Below the pieces are notes generated by a model. The model saw nothing but the letters and a program-made list of their open reading frames with translations, did not search any database and had not been told where the DNA came from. From Brevibacillus sp. DP1.3A (GTDB taxonomy: Bacteria; Bacillota; Bacilli; Brevibacillales; Brevibacillaceae), in the NCBI RefSeq assembly GCF_013284245.2, contig NZ_CP085876.1:2277001-2341000 (forward strand): a DNA stretch of 64,000 nucleotides, given 5' to 3'. Position numbers and translations under genes: made by a program. Every line of letters starts with the position of its first letter. The stretch's first letter is position 1. Below, in pieces: positions 50,301 through 60,585 of this stretch.

Positions 50301-50651
50301 GAAAAGTATTTTAAACGCAGCTTTGAAGAGGTGTATGAACAGATGAAAACTACTTGCCCACCTCAGGAACTGAAAAGAGCGGAACGAACGCCTAAATACA
50401 AGATGGCGTTACTTTTCAAATGGTATTTTAACCGCTGTTTTGACTGGGCTTTGGATGGAGCCGAAAGCTATAAAGTGGATTATCAGATTTACTGCGGTCC
50501 TGCACTAGGTTCTTTTAATCAATGGGTGAAGGGAACGGCTATTGAAAACTGGAGAGACCGTCATGTTGATCAAATCGGTGAAATGATGATCAAGGAGACA
50601 GCCACCCTTTTGAATCAACGTATCTATGCCTTAACAGGTTCAAGTAAGTAA
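47349..50651 (+). CDS. Trans-acting AT-AT-ER protein (acyltransferase/acyl hydrolase, acyltransferase, enoyl reductase)
   Basis: This 1100-residue fusion is the trans-acting acyl supply for the PKS. AT domain 1 (1-310) has FMFSGQGSQ and [13 protein letters not shown] (Ser99); its GSSLGE elbow resembles the editing acyl-hydrolase ATs. AT domain 2 (331-630) has VFPGQGSQ and [15 protein letters not shown] (Ser417), the malonyl loader type. The PfaD/FabK-like flavin enoyl reductase (660-1095) has [20 protein letters not shown] and [20 protein letters not shown]. The start is ATG 47349 after AAGGGGTG. AT2 starts with an internal ATG and ribosome binding site. Confidence 0.93.
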   Translation: MEKPVVFMFSGQGSQYYQMGKDLFDQNPVFRKCMLRLDEKVHSLIGESVLAQLYDDTKRRDDIFDRTLYTHPAIFMVEYALAQVLMESGMKPDYCLGSSLGEFAAAAVAGIMPVEELLQLVVEQATLYETYCQKGSMLAILHNPDLYYQEPLLQRNSELVAVNFHSHFVISGSSHQLQRMEDYVKGKGIICQRLPVSYAFHSSYIDSAEPHYREVLKHKSFGIPQIPFVSCVHGEIMKELPADYFWQVVRKPMQLPKAVQELEKQQSYIYLDLGPAGNLSNFTKRNLRQDSQSECHSIITPFKKDGENVERIKQLFSNKRLNTNRKEGRKMTTYVFPGQGSQIKGMGGSLFDEFPEITAKADQILGYSIKELCLHDPDKQLSKTQFTQPALYVVNALSYLKKVKETGKKPDYVAGHSLGEYNALFASGAFDFETGLHLVKKRGELMSLAVGGGMAAVIGFTLEQVERVLHENNLTSIDIANHNSPAQFVIAGRKEDIERANPVFQEAGVKVYIPLKVSGAFHSRYMSDAKQSFEDYLNQFAFSSMTIPVISNVHARPYKQSDVKRNLVEQITHPVKWNDTIRYLLALGENEIEEVGPGTVLTKLVTTIRNEAEPLIIEVEEEKENMEQEAKPVAITVQAEEISNHMEQPKGITASSLGNQQFKQDYKLKYPYLAGAMYKGISSEKLVIKMGKAGMMGFFGSGGLQLERIERAIQQIQRELQQGEPYGMNLLHHPSDPSMEEKTVELYLAYQVRVIEASAFMAITPALIIYRAKGLKRTMNGQVEAANKIFAKVSQPEVAEAFLSPAPEYLIEKLLQEQKLTREEASLLREVPMADELTVEADSGGNTDHGVASALMPAMIRLRDNMMHKYGYRKPIRIGAAGGIGTPEAAAVAFMLGADYIVTGSINQCTVEAATSESVKDSLQLANVQDTEYAPAGEMFEMGAKIQVLKKGLFFPARANKLHDLYRQYNSLDEIDEKTKKQLQEKYFKRSFEEVYEQMKTTCPPQELKRAERTPKYKMALLFKWYFNRCFDWALDGAESYKVDYQIYCGPALGSFNQWVKGTAIENWRDRHVDQIGEMMIKETATLLNQRIYALTGSSK

Positions 50652-50690
50652 ATAAGGAATGACTCTCAAATAAGAAAGGAACGGCGAAAA

Positions 50691-51485
50691 ATGAATTTGG
50701 AACTAGTAGAATACCACCCTAAAGGCGTTTCAAGCGAAGCGCCTCTTCTTTTTGTGCATGGAGCATGTCACGGAGCATGGTGCTGGGAAAAAAACTTCCT
50801 TCCTTATTTTGCTGAAAAAGGCTTTTCTTCCTATGCACTGAGCCTTCGCGGACACGGTGAAAGTGACGGCTTTGAAAACCTTCATTCCTACACACTACAA
50901 GATTACGCGGATGATGTTCTTGAAGTGATCGGGCGTCTAAAAAACAAGCCAGTGCTGATCGGACACTCCATGGGCGGAGGCATTGTGCAAAAGATCTTGC
51001 ACCAGCATCCAGATATAATCTCGGGTACCGTTCTCGTTGCCTCGATTCCTCCGCATGGCGGGATGCGCGACTTATTCCGATTGATGTTCAAAAATTTTAA
51101 AGAAGCTATGCAGCTATTTACATATAACGAAAAAAGAGATGCCTCACTACTCGCCAATGTCTTTTTTTCCAAGGAGCTGCCGATTGAAAAAAAGGACGAG
51201 TGGGTGAAGCTCTTGCAGCCTGAATCACTGAAAGCAAGAACCGAGATGAATGGAAAAATTGTTCCAAAAACCATCAGTGGGAAAGCTCCGATGCTGGTTC
51301 TCGGCTCCAAGCAGGATCGGATGATTTCTGAGAAAACAACGCGCCGAATTGGCAAAACATACGGAATCGAACCCGTTCTGTTCCAAAATATCAGTCATGA
51401 TATGATGCTTGATCCTGAATGGGAAGCTGTTGCTGGCCACATTTTGACTTTTTTGAGCGAATCTATATCTGAATGGCGGAGGTAG
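50691..51485 (+). CDS. Alpha/beta hydrolase of the PKS operon
   Basis: This 264-residue hydrolase has LFVHGACHGAWCWEK (oxyanion loop), nucleophile elbow VLIGHSMGGGIVQ, acidic residue in VLGSKQDRMISEK, and His in NISHDMMLDPEW. It resembles alpha/beta hydrolases such as salicylate-binding-protein or esterase-type enzymes. In the operon it could release, hydrolyse or proofread a polyketide intermediate. The end overlaps the next gene's binding site. Confidence 0.85.
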   Translation: MNLELVEYHPKGVSSEAPLLFVHGACHGAWCWEKNFLPYFAEKGFSSYALSLRGHGESDGFENLHSYTLQDYADDVLEVIGRLKNKPVLIGHSMGGGIVQKILHQHPDIISGTVLVASIPPHGGMRDLFRLMFKNFKEAMQLFTYNEKRDASLLANVFFSKELPIEKKDEWVKLLQPESLKARTEMNGKIVPKTISGKAPMLVLGSKQDRMISEKTTRRIGKTYGIEPVLFQNISHDMMLDPEWEAVAGHILTFLSESISEWRR

Positions 51486-51493
51486 GGAATAAC

Positions 51494-52309
51494 ATGGAAG
51501 GTTCTTATCAAATCGCAAACATTGCAACGAATGTTGAGGTAGAAATAGAACGTTTGAAATCTCAGGTGGAGTTGTTTTGGGATAAAGAGTTGAAGCATCA
51601 TATTGAGTTTGGTCTGACAGATGGGATGTCGGTCATAGAGCTAGGCTCGGGGCCAGGATTCGTAATGGAAAAGGTCATGCAGGAGTTTCCCAATTGCAGA
51701 ATGACGGGATTGGAGATTGATCCTCTTCTCATTGATTATTCCAGAAACTATTTGACACAAAAGCAATCTGATCGATTTGAGATTGTCGCGGGATCGATTA
51801 TGGAAACGGGCTTACCTAGCGATTCCTATGATTTTGCCATTACTCGACTCGTATTGGAACATTTACCCGACCCAGTCGGTGCGGTTCGTGAAGTTGCGAG
51901 GTTGTTAAAACCAGGTGGCAAAGCGGTATTTATCGACAATGATTTCGAGATGCACATCATGACCACCCCACATGTACCAGAATTGCGAGAGCTGTATGAT
52001 GCCTACTGCGCGGCACGCTATGCGGAAGGCGGCAACCCGAAAATCGGTCGTGAACTGCCAACGGTCCTCAAGCAAGGCGGACTTGGAAAAATAGATTTCG
52101 AAGTCATTTGCGCTCACAGTGAGCTTCTCGGGTACGAAATGTTCCTAAAGTCGGAGGGTGTAGGCATTCCTGTGCAGTTGGTGCGTGATGGTTATTTATC
52201 CAGCAAGGCACTGGGCAAGCTATCTGTTGCATGGCGAAACATGCTGAATACGGAAGGTCATTCTATTCTCAGACAGCTATACATGGCTGTTGGTGAGAAA
52301 TCGGTGTAG
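51494..52309 (+). CDS. SAM-dependent methyltransferase of the PKS operon
   Basis: This 271-residue class I methyltransferase has motif I VIELGSGPGFVMEKVM, the acidic residue in MTGLEIDPLLIDYSRNYL, then DFAITRLVLEHLPDPVGAVR and LLKPGGKAVFIDND. It is probably an O- or N-methylating tailoring enzyme for the polyketide. ATG 51494 lies behind GGAGGTAGGG, which begins inside the hydrolase gene. The PKS gene begins 20 bases after its end. Confidence 0.88.
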   Translation: MEGSYQIANIATNVEVEIERLKSQVELFWDKELKHHIEFGLTDGMSVIELGSGPGFVMEKVMQEFPNCRMTGLEIDPLLIDYSRNYLTQKQSDRFEIVAGSIMETGLPSDSYDFAITRLVLEHLPDPVGAVREVARLLKPGGKAVFIDNDFEMHIMTTPHVPELRELYDAYCAARYAEGGNPKIGRELPTVLKQGGLGKIDFEVICAHSELLGYEMFLKSEGVGIPVQLVRDGYLSSKALGKLSVAWRNMLNTEGHSILRQLYMAVGEKSV

Positions 52310-52329
52310 AAGAAAGGGGGGAGTCGAGT

Positions 52330-55300
52330 ATGAAGGTACTTTTTCATTCATTTCATGATATGGAAACCATTGTGAAAGAAGTAATGACCGACTTATTAAA
52401 AGATACGACGAATCCCTTGGATTTCGATAAAAGCTTTGTGGAGCTAGGTATCAGCTCGGTTTTGTCTGTAGAAATGATAGAGATGATTAATGAAAAGCTA
52501 GGCATTGACTTGGGGATTGAGGTCGTTTTTGATCATGAGAATACCAAACAACTAGCCACGCACATTTTCGAAAAATATCAGGAAATCGCTCCAACAACAG
52601 ATCGTACCCAGGCCGATAACGGTTCAACAACGATTGCGAGCAAGATAGGTAAAATCATTGCTCAGCTATTGGATACACCTGTGGAAACCTTGAATTTCGA
52701 TAAAAGTTTCATCGAGCTGGGGATCAATTCTGTGTTGGCGGTCGAATTAATAGAAGCAATCAATGCTGACTTGGGGATTCATCTCGGCGTAGAAGTGATT
52801 TTTGACTATACAGAGGTGGGTGAGCTGGCTGCATATATCTCTCTGCAATTTGCAACAGAGATGGCAGCAGATGACAGCCAAATCCTGCCTACTGTTTTCG
52901 GAAATGAACGGAATCATATAAATCATACAAGAAACGAAATTCGCCACTCTGATATCGCGATCATCGGAATAGCAGGCAGATTTGCTGGCTCGGATTCAGT
53001 GGAAGCGTTCTGGGAACATCTTGCGTCTGGCGACAGTTGTATCGAGGAAATAAAGCGCAGTGGCTGGGAAGCGGATCAATATTACGGCGGTCTACTCAAG
53101 GACATTGATCAATTTGATGCATCCTTTTTCAATATTTCTCCTGATGAAGCAAAAAGTATGGACCCTCAACAACGGTTGTTCCTGCAAGAATCCTATAAAG
53201 CTTTTGAAGATAGCGGATACTCTAGTGAACAGTTATCCGGGAGAAAAGTAGGTGTGTTTGTTGGGGGGCGCCATTCAGACTACAAAGAGAAATCCATGTT
53301 GGCCGAAGGTGTCTCTTCACAAACGATGCTAGGCAATGAAATGTCGATGTTAGGAGCAAGACTCTCCTACTTTCTAAATCTCAAGGGACTAAGTCTCGCA
53401 GTAGATACAGCTTGTTCCTCTGCTTTGGTAGCCATTCATTTAGCCTGCGACAGTCTTCGTAGGGGAGAAACCGAAATGGCTCTTGCAGGAGGAGTGGCGA
53501 TACACAGCTCCCCTGAATTTTTTGCGATGTCCTCGAAAATGGGGGTGGTCTCGCCCGATGGGACTTGCAACACTTTTGACAATGATGCAAACGGAATGGT
53601 GTTTGGAGAAGGCGTTGGAGCAGTCGTACTGAAGCCAGTTGCACAAGCAATGGAAGATGGCGACCATATTTATGCTGTCATCAAGGGCTCGACCGTGAAT
53701 CAGACAGGAAAATCAAACGGGATTACAGCACCGAGCATGCTTGCCCAGAAAGAATTGATTGTGGATGCCTATGAAAATGCAGGGGTTCATCCGGAGACGA
53801 TCAGTTATATCGAGACACATGGGACAGGAACGCAACTGGGTGACCCTATTGAAGTGAAGGCATTGATTGAAGCATTTCGTTCGTTTACGGATAAAGCGCA
53901 ATTTTGCGCGATTGGCTCACATAAGCCCAACATCGGTCATACTACGATGACATCGGGATTGGCGAGTCTGTTTAAAGTTGTCATGGCGATGAAATATAAG
54001 AAGATCGCGCCGACGATCAGCGTCAAGGAAGTCAATAAGCATATCAAATTGAACGGAAGTCCCTTTTTTATCAACACCGAGCTCAGAGAATGGAATACCA
54101 GTAGGGCCACTCCGCGAAGAGCAGGTGTGAGCGCTCTAGGATCGAACGGAACCAATTGTCATCTGATTATGGAAGAGGCTCCGACGGTACAACCGCAATC
54201 AAGCAATCAGCAAGTAGGAGCGTATTACTTGTTCCCGTTTTCAGCCAAGAGCGAGTCAGCTCTCACGCAAAAACTGGATGAAATGTCCCAATGGTTAGCA
54301 AAAGAAGCGGGACGTTTTCACGAACAAGATATTTCCTATACCTTGTTCACAGGAAGAAGTCATTTATCACACCGTTGCATGTTTATTGCCAAAGACGTAG
54401 ATGAATTGCGGCAAAAAATTGCGGAAGTAAAAGAAACGGGAACATCTACTGATTATTTTGTCCAGGATGAAACGGATTCCGTGCGGCTAGACAAGAGCTT
54501 GAAAGAGTTCGGAGAAAAATTAATGACAGAAGTAGCAGAGAACAGTTCGCTAACCACCCACGCAAGGAAAGAGAAGCTGTCCACGCTTGCTGATTTATTT
54601 ATAAAGGGATACAAGCTGGATTGGAGTTCCTTATATAAAACCGGCAGATACACCCGAGTGCCTCTGCCAGCCTATCCATTTAGAGGGGAACGCTATTGGC
54701 TGCCCAAAACAGAGAGACAGGATCGCTTGCCCAATACCCACCCCGAATTGTGGAAGGAGATGGACGAGCTTCTCTGCAAGCTGTTATGGGGGCAAATGCA
54801 GTCCATCGGTTGGTTTACTGACAAGAGTGTGAATGTCGCCGACCTTAAGGCAAAAACAGGCTTCCATCACCGTTATGAAAAATGGATGGAAGAAAGTATG
54901 GCGATGTTAACTCGTCATGGCTATCTTGATGGCTTTGATGGAGAGCAATGCCTGGTGGTTGATCCGACTTTGATCGAGGTAGAAGCTGTATGGGAAGAAT
55001 GGGATCGACGCAAGGTGGCGTGGCGTGAGGATGCCAATCTGGAAGTGCGGATAAGATTGCTGGAAGCTACGATGAAATCTCTGCCGCACATTGTAACAGG
55101 CAAGAAACTTGCTACGGATGTTATGTTTCCCGGCTCTTCTATGGAATTGGTCCAACATATTTATAAAAATAACCCGGTGGCGGATCACTACAATGAAGTG
55201 CTCGCGGAAACAGTCGCAACTTATGTGGAAGAACGCTTGAAAAAAGATCCTTCTGCAAAAATTCGCATCATAGAGATTGGTGCGGGAACGGGCGGAACGA

Positions 55301-58300
55301 GCACGTTTGTCTTTGAAAAGCTGAAGCCTTATCAGGAGTTTATTGAAGAATATTGCTATACCGACATCTCCAAAGCATTTTTGATGTTCGCGCAAAAGGA
55401 ATATGGACCGCACGTTCCGTATCTGACCTATCAAATTTTTAATGTGGAAGCGCCTTTTGCTGAGCAAGGAGTTCGAGAGGGCTATTACGATCTGGTGATT
55501 GCGGCTAACGTGTTGCATGCCACCAAAGATATTCGCAAAACCTTGCGCCATACCAAAGCTGTTTTGCGAGAAAACGGTTTGGTTCTTTTAAATGAGATTA
55601 GCAGTAATTCCTTGTTCCTTCATCTGACCTTTGGGCTTTTGGAGGGCTGGTGGCTGTCTGAAGATACGGATGTACGTATTCCTGGTTCTCCTGCCTTAAC
55701 TCCGGCATGCTGGCAAAAGGTACTGGAAAATGAAGGATTTCACACGATCTCTTTTCCAGCTCGGGAAGCTCATGATCTGGGACAGCAGATTGTCCTTGGA
55801 AAAAGCGATGGCGTCCTTCACCCTGATGTTCGCGTCGGTGCGAGTGTTTCGCCTATCGCACGTGAGACGGTTCAGCAGGCAAAAGTAGAAGGGAAAGTCT
55901 CTTCGCAGCCAGCGTCCCAAAACATCCGAAGCCAGTCTGTGGTGACCGAGCAGACGGTGACGGATTATGTGAAAGATATGATTATTGAAAAGCTGGTCAC
56001 TGCATTGGAAGTCGATGTCGATTCGGTCGATGTGGACGAGCCTTTCAGAGATTATGGATTGGATTCCATTCTTGGCGTTAGATTGGTTCAAGAGATCAAT
56101 CAAGCGTTGATGATTGAAATTGAGACGACGATTCTTTTTGATTACAGTACGGTAAATCAACTAACAAGCTATATTTTGTCTGAGTACAAAGCGGTCATTG
56201 CTCAAGCGTTAGGGCAGAAGATCAGTCTATCTGAGCAGAGGGAAGATTTCGTCTCTGCTATTCAGACCGAGCCATTCATTCAAGCAGCTCCTATGCTTTC
56301 AGAGGAAAAAGGGAGCGTGTCAGAAAAAGCTTCGTTCCTCACTGAACCTATTGCGATTATTGGAATGAGCGGTACGTTTGCTTCATCTAACAACGCTGAC
56401 GACTTATGGGATCACTTGGTGAACGGTTCGGATTTACTTACGAAAGTGACTCGCTGGGATTTATCGGAGTACGGTCTGAATGAGGCAGAGGGTTATCAAT
56501 ACGGCGGGCTTGTAGAAAATATTGACTTGTTTGATCCGCTTTTTTTCAACATCTCCGGTTTAGAAGCTGACTATATGGACCCGCAGCAACGATTCTTTTT
56601 AGAGGAATCCTGGAAAGCGTTGGAGGATGCTGGCTATGCGGGTCAAGGCGTGCAAGGAATCCAATGCGGCGTCTACGCAGGATGTGCCAAAGGTGATTAC
56701 GATCGTCTCGTGGGAGAGAATCCTCCTGCCCAAGCTTTTTGGGGAAATATGGAGTCCATTGTGCCTGCTCGGGTTGCTTATCATCTGGACTTGCAGGGAC
56801 CTGCCGTCACGATTGATACGGCTTGCTCCAGTTCCTTGGTGGCGATTCATATGGCGTGCCAAGCCTTGCGGACAGGTGAGGTCGACATGGCATTGGCAGG
56901 TGGTGTCTTCATTCAATCTACGCCAGGATTTTATTTGTCTGCCAAGCGAGCAGGGATGCTGTCACCGACAGGACGCTGCCATACGTTTGATGAGCGTGCC
57001 GATGGATTTGCGACGGGGGAGGGCGCTGGTGTCGTTGTACTGAAACGTCTCTCGGAAGCTATTGCTTGCGGTGACCATATTTATGGTGTCATTCGAGGCT
57101 CGGGAATCAATCAGGATGGGATGACGAATGGGATTACGGCGCCAAGTGCGAAATCTCAGGAGCGCTTGGAACGCAATGTCTACGATACATTCGACATCAA
57201 TCCTGAGCAAATTACGATGGTAGAAGCTCATGGAACAGGAACCAAGCTGGGAGATCCGATTGAATATCAAGCGCTCACTCGTGCTTTTCGGGCCTATACG
57301 GATAAAAAAGAATTTTGTGCGATTGGATCGATCAAGACGAATATTGGTCATACCCAGATCGCAGCAGGTGTTGCAGGGGTTATCAAAATCCTTTTGTCAT
57401 TGAAGCACAAACAATTAGCGCCATCCCTGCATTTTGAAGCAGGAAACGCAAACATTAAGTTTGCAGACAGCCCTTTTTATGTCAATACAAGCCTGAAGGA
57501 ATGGTCAGTGGAGTCGCAAGCCAAACGTTGTGCGGCGATCAGTTCCTTTGGAGCCAGCGGTACAAATGCGCATATGGTAATCGAAGAGGCGCCTCAAGTA
57601 GAGCAGAATCATGCGAAAAAGCCAGGCTATTTGATTGTGTTATCGGCTCGTAGTTTTGAACAGCTACGCCAGCAGGTTGCCCAATTGCATTCGTTTTGCG
57701 AAAAAGCACCGGAGACGGATTGTGGAAATATCAGCTATACGTTGTTAGTAGGCAGAAAACATTTCCATCACCGCTTCTCTTGCATCGTTCAACATACAGC
57801 TGAGCTAGTTCAGCTTTTGAAAAAGTGGCTGGAAACAGGAAAAGCATCTCAGGCTTTTGTTTCCGAGTTACATGAAAAAGATCATCGTGAACAAACCGCA
57901 TTGAAACGTTACGGAAATCAAAGCATCGAGAATCTGCATGTGACGAGTCAGGCAAGTGAATATTTGGAGCAGTTGTCTGTGATCGCGGAATTGTTTGGGC
58001 AGGGATATGGATTAGATTATGACAAGCTGTTTGCGAACGATCCGTATTCTCGTATTTCACTTCCCACGTATCCTTTTGCCAAAGAACGCCATTGGGTAAT
58101 GGAGAGTGAAACAAAAGCAAATGCAAGGGGAACGGCAAAAACTACCACAGCGTCCGTGATACATCCCATGCTGCATCAGAACACTTCTACTTTTTCTGAG
58201 CAACGGTTTAGCTCCACCTTTACGGGAGAAGAGTTTTTCTTGGCGGATCACGTAGTCAAAGGGCAGCGGGTGTTACCGGGAGTTGCCTATCTGGAGATGG

Positions 58301-60585
58301 CAAGAACCGCGATGGAGCACGCTGTAGGAGAGAACGCCCACGGGGATACGGCAATTAAACTACAAAATGTCGTATGGGCTCGCCCGATCGTTGTAGGCGA
58401 TCAGCCTGTTCGGGTACATACGGGTCTCGTTCTCGAAGAAGATGGTGAGGTATCCTACCAAATCTATAGCGAGGCAGAGGGTAGTGATGCCGAGATCGTG
58501 GTACACAGTCAAGGAAATGCTGTGCTTACCCCGCACGCGGAGTTGCAAATGCTTGATTTGCCTGTTTTGCAAGAGCAGTGCAGCGAGCAGGTGATTTCAT
58601 CCGAGGAATTCTATGCGTTCTTCAGAGCGATTCACATTGAATATGGACCCGGACATAAAGGAATAGACAAGGTATATGTCGGGCCTGGACAAGTCTTGGC
58701 AAAGCTTATTCTACCGTTGTCGGTCACCGGCTCAGAGGATCAGTATGTCTTGCATCCAAGCTTGATGGATTCAGCTTTGCAGGCCTCTGTGGAGTTGACA
58801 CTCTCTTCCCGTCATGTGATGTCGTCGGATAGTATGGCAAAACGCAAGCCAGTGATGCCTTTTGCCCTGGAGGAGATTGAAATCATCAGCCCGTGCACCT
58901 CTGAGATGTGGGCATATGTGCGCTACAGTGACGGCAGCCAAGCAGGGGATAAGGTAGAAAAATACGATATGGATCTATGTGATGACACTGGAACGATTTG
59001 TGTACGTATGAAGGGATTCACATATCGGGTATTGGAAAGAGAGATTCAAACCCATCGTACAGCAACAAAAGCGCCAGTTGAGACCTCCAGCGAATCGCTG
59101 ATTGGAACCATGCTGCTCAGCCCTGTATGGGAAGAGGTTGTGTTGACCAGAGGTTCGGAAATGCCACTTGCAAGCGATCAGATTCTGATTGTTTGTGCAG
59201 ATGACGAGAACCGAAGCCTTGTTCAACAACGCTATCCTCGGGCAGCTGTTATGGAGATTACACCCGCAGAAAGTATGGATGAAATAGCGGTGAAGCTTGC
59301 GCAGATTGGTTCGATTGATCATATCATCTGGATTGCGCCATGGATTGATTTAGAATACTTGGCAGAAGAGGCACTTATCATCGAGCAGGAGCGCGGTGTA
59401 TTTCATGTGTTTCGCTTGCTAAAAGCCCTGCTCAAATTGGGCTACGATACCAAGGAGCTAGGATGGAGTCTCGTAACCTTCCAGACCCAACCGATTCATC
59501 CAAACGATGTGGTCAATCCTATTCATGCCAGCCTTTACGGATTAGTCGGTTCGATGGCAAAAGAATACACAAGCTGGCGTATCCGACTTGTTGATCTGGA
59601 AGCTGGTCGTGCTTGGCCAATAGAAGAGGTTTTCACACTTCCGCCAGATGCTGAGGGGAATGCATCGGTTTACCGCGGAGGGAAATGGTATCGTCAGGAA
59701 TTGATTCCATTGCGTCAACCACAATGGGAACCGGCTTCCTACAGACAGGGTGGAGTCTATGTGGTGATTGGAGGTGCTGGCGGTATTGGCGAAGTCTGGA
59801 GCGAATACATGATCAGCACGTATCAAGCGCAAATCATCTGGATTGGACGCCGAGAAAAGAATGCAGAAATTCAAGCCAAAGTGGATCGACTGGCTACGCT
59901 CGGACCTGCTCCCGTCTATATTGCGGCGGATGCGACGAATCGCAAGTCCTTGTATTTTGCCTATGAAGAGATTAAAAAACGATATAAACAAGTGAACGGA
60001 GTCATTCATTCCGCGATTGTTCTGCTAGATAAAAGTCTTGCAAATATGGACGAAGATCGCTTCCGTGCCGGACTTTCGGCAAAGGTAGATGTAAGCGTGC
60101 GGATTGCTCAAGTATTTGATCGGGAGCCATTGGATTTTGTCATGTTCTTCTCATCCATCAATTCATTTACCAAGTCTCCTGGACAAAGCAATTATGCGTC
60201 AGGTTGTACGTTTAAAGATATATTCGCGCACCAGCTTTCGTTGCATAGCCTCAGTGCAGTGAAGGTTATGAATTGGGGATACTGGGCGAACGTAGGCATT
60301 GTTGCCACCAAGGATTATCAGGAGAGGATGGCACAGGCAGGATTAGGCTCCATTGAACCTCGCGAAGCGATGGCGGCCTTGGAAAACCTGCTTGCTGGAC
60401 CGATGAATCAGGTCGCGTTGGTGAAAACAACGAGATCACAGGCCATGCTTACGATAAATCCGGATAAATCAATTCACATCTATCCAGAAAAACTGGTATC
60501 CCACATCGAACGTGTAAAGAATGATATGCCCAAACTAGCGTTTTCGTCTCAACGCAGACAATCTGAAATGGAGGCTTATAAATGA
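52330..60585 (+). CDS. Trans-AT polyketide synthase 1: ACP-ACP-KS-MT-ACP-KS-DH-KR
   Basis: This 2751-residue type I PKS lacks AT domains, fitting the discrete AT-AT-ER protein. ACP1 (Ser43, LGISS) and ACP2 (Ser134, LGINS) open the chain. KS1 (208-620) has DTACSSA (Cys362). A C-methyltransferase (about 800-1150) has IIEIGAGTGGTS. ACP3 carries YGLDS (Ser1246). KS2 (1340-1765) has DTACSSS (Cys1499). DH (1935-2235) has His1974 in DHVVKGQRVLPG and Asp2147. KR (2360-2690) has GGAGGIGE and Tyr2622 in QSNYAS. It ends in KR with no carrier; the next protein starts with MT-ACP. Confidence 0.95.
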   Translation: MKVLFHSFHDMETIVKEVMTDLLKDTTNPLDFDKSFVELGISSVLSVEMIEMINEKLGIDLGIEVVFDHENTKQLATHIFEKYQEIAPTTDRTQADNGSTTIASKIGKIIAQLLDTPVETLNFDKSFIELGINSVLAVELIEAINADLGIHLGVEVIFDYTEVGELAAYISLQFATEMAADDSQILPTVFGNERNHINHTRNEIRHSDIAIIGIAGRFAGSDSVEAFWEHLASGDSCIEEIKRSGWEADQYYGGLLKDIDQFDASFFNISPDEAKSMDPQQRLFLQESYKAFEDSGYSSEQLSGRKVGVFVGGRHSDYKEKSMLAEGVSSQTMLGNEMSMLGARLSYFLNLKGLSLAVDTACSSALVAIHLACDSLRRGETEMALAGGVAIHSSPEFFAMSSKMGVVSPDGTCNTFDNDANGMVFGEGVGAVVLKPVAQAMEDGDHIYAVIKGSTVNQTGKSNGITAPSMLAQKELIVDAYENAGVHPETISYIETHGTGTQLGDPIEVKALIEAFRSFTDKAQFCAIGSHKPNIGHTTMTSGLASLFKVVMAMKYKKIAPTISVKEVNKHIKLNGSPFFINTELREWNTSRATPRRAGVSALGSNGTNCHLIMEEAPTVQPQSSNQQVGAYYLFPFSAKSESALTQKLDEMSQWLAKEAGRFHEQDISYTLFTGRSHLSHRCMFIAKDVDELRQKIAEVKETGTSTDYFVQDETDSVRLDKSLKEFGEKLMTEVAENSSLTTHARKEKLSTLADLFIKGYKLDWSSLYKTGRYTRVPLPAYPFRGERYWLPKTERQDRLPNTHPELWKEMDELLCKLLWGQMQSIGWFTDKSVNVADLKAKTGFHHRYEKWMEESMAMLTRHGYLDGFDGEQCLVVDPTLIEVEAVWEEWDRRKVAWREDANLEVRIRLLEATMKSLPHIVTGKKLATDVMFPGSSMELVQHIYKNNPVADHYNEVLAETVATYVEERLKKDPSAKIRIIEIGAGTGGTSTFVFEKLKPYQEFIEEYCYTDISKAFLMFAQKEYGPHVPYLTYQIFNVEAPFAEQGVREGYYDLVIAANVLHATKDIRKTLRHTKAVLRENGLVLLNEISSNSLFLHLTFGLLEGWWLSEDTDVRIPGSPALTPACWQKVLENEGFHTISFPAREAHDLGQQIVLGKSDGVLHPDVRVGASVSPIARETVQQAKVEGKVSSQPASQNIRSQSVVTEQTVTDYVKDMIIEKLVTALEVDVDSVDVDEPFRDYGLDSILGVRLVQEINQALMIEIETTILFDYSTVNQLTSYILSEYKAVIAQALGQKISLSEQREDFVSAIQTEPFIQAAPMLSEEKGSVSEKASFLTEPIAIIGMSGTFASSNNADDLWDHLVNGSDLLTKVTRWDLSEYGLNEAEGYQYGGLVENIDLFDPLFFNISGLEADYMDPQQRFFLEESWKALEDAGYAGQGVQGIQCGVYAGCAKGDYDRLVGENPPAQAFWGNMESIVPARVAYHLDLQGPAVTIDTACSSSLVAIHMACQALRTGEVDMALAGGVFIQSTPGFYLSAKRAGMLSPTGRCHTFDERADGFATGEGAGVVVLKRLSEAIACGDHIYGVIRGSGINQDGMTNGITAPSAKSQERLERNVYDTFDINPEQITMVEAHGTGTKLGDPIEYQALTRAFRAYTDKKEFCAIGSIKTNIGHTQIAAGVAGVIKILLSLKHKQLAPSLHFEAGNANIKFADSPFYVNTSLKEWSVESQAKRCAAISSFGASGTNAHMVIEEAPQVEQNHAKKPGYLIVLSARSFEQLRQQVAQLHSFCEKAPETDCGNISYTLLVGRKHFHHRFSCIVQHTAELVQLLKKWLETGKASQAFVSELHEKDHREQTALKRYGNQSIENLHVTSQASEYLEQLSVIAELFGQGYGLDYDKLFANDPYSRISLPTYPFAKERHWVMESETKANARGTAKTTTASVIHPMLHQNTSTFSEQRFSSTFTGEEFFLADHVVKGQRVLPGVAYLEMARTAMEHAVGENAHGDTAIKLQNVVWARPIVVGDQPVRVHTGLVLEEDGEVSYQIYSEAEGSDAEIVVHSQGNAVLTPHAELQMLDLPVLQEQCSEQVISSEEFYAFFRAIHIEYGPGHKGIDKVYVGPGQVLAKLILPLSVTGSEDQYVLHPSLMDSALQASVELTLSSRHVMSSDSMAKRKPVMPFALEEIEIISPCTSEMWAYVRYSDGSQAGDKVEKYDMDLCDDTGTICVRMKGFTYRVLEREIQTHRTATKAPVETSSESLIGTMLLSPVWEEVVLTRGSEMPLASDQILIVCADDENRSLVQQRYPRAAVMEITPAESMDEIAVKLAQIGSIDHIIWIAPWIDLEYLAEEALIIEQERGVFHVFRLLKALLKLGYDTKELGWSLVTFQTQPIHPNDVVNPIHASLYGLVGSMAKEYTSWRIRLVDLEAGRAWPIEEVFTLPPDAEGNASVYRGGKWYRQELIPLRQPQWEPASYRQGGVYVVIGGAGGIGEVWSEYMISTYQAQIIWIGRREKNAEIQAKVDRLATLGPAPVYIAADATNRKSLYFAYEEIKKRYKQVNGVIHSAIVLLDKSLANMDEDRFRAGLSAKVDVSVRIAQVFDREPLDFVMFFSSINSFTKSPGQSNYASGCTFKDIFAHQLSLHSLSAVKVMNWGYWANVGIVATKDYQERMAQAGLGSIEPREAMAALENLLAGPMNQVALVKTTRSQAMLTINPDKSIHIYPEKLVSHIERVKNDMPKLAFSSQRRQSEMEAYK

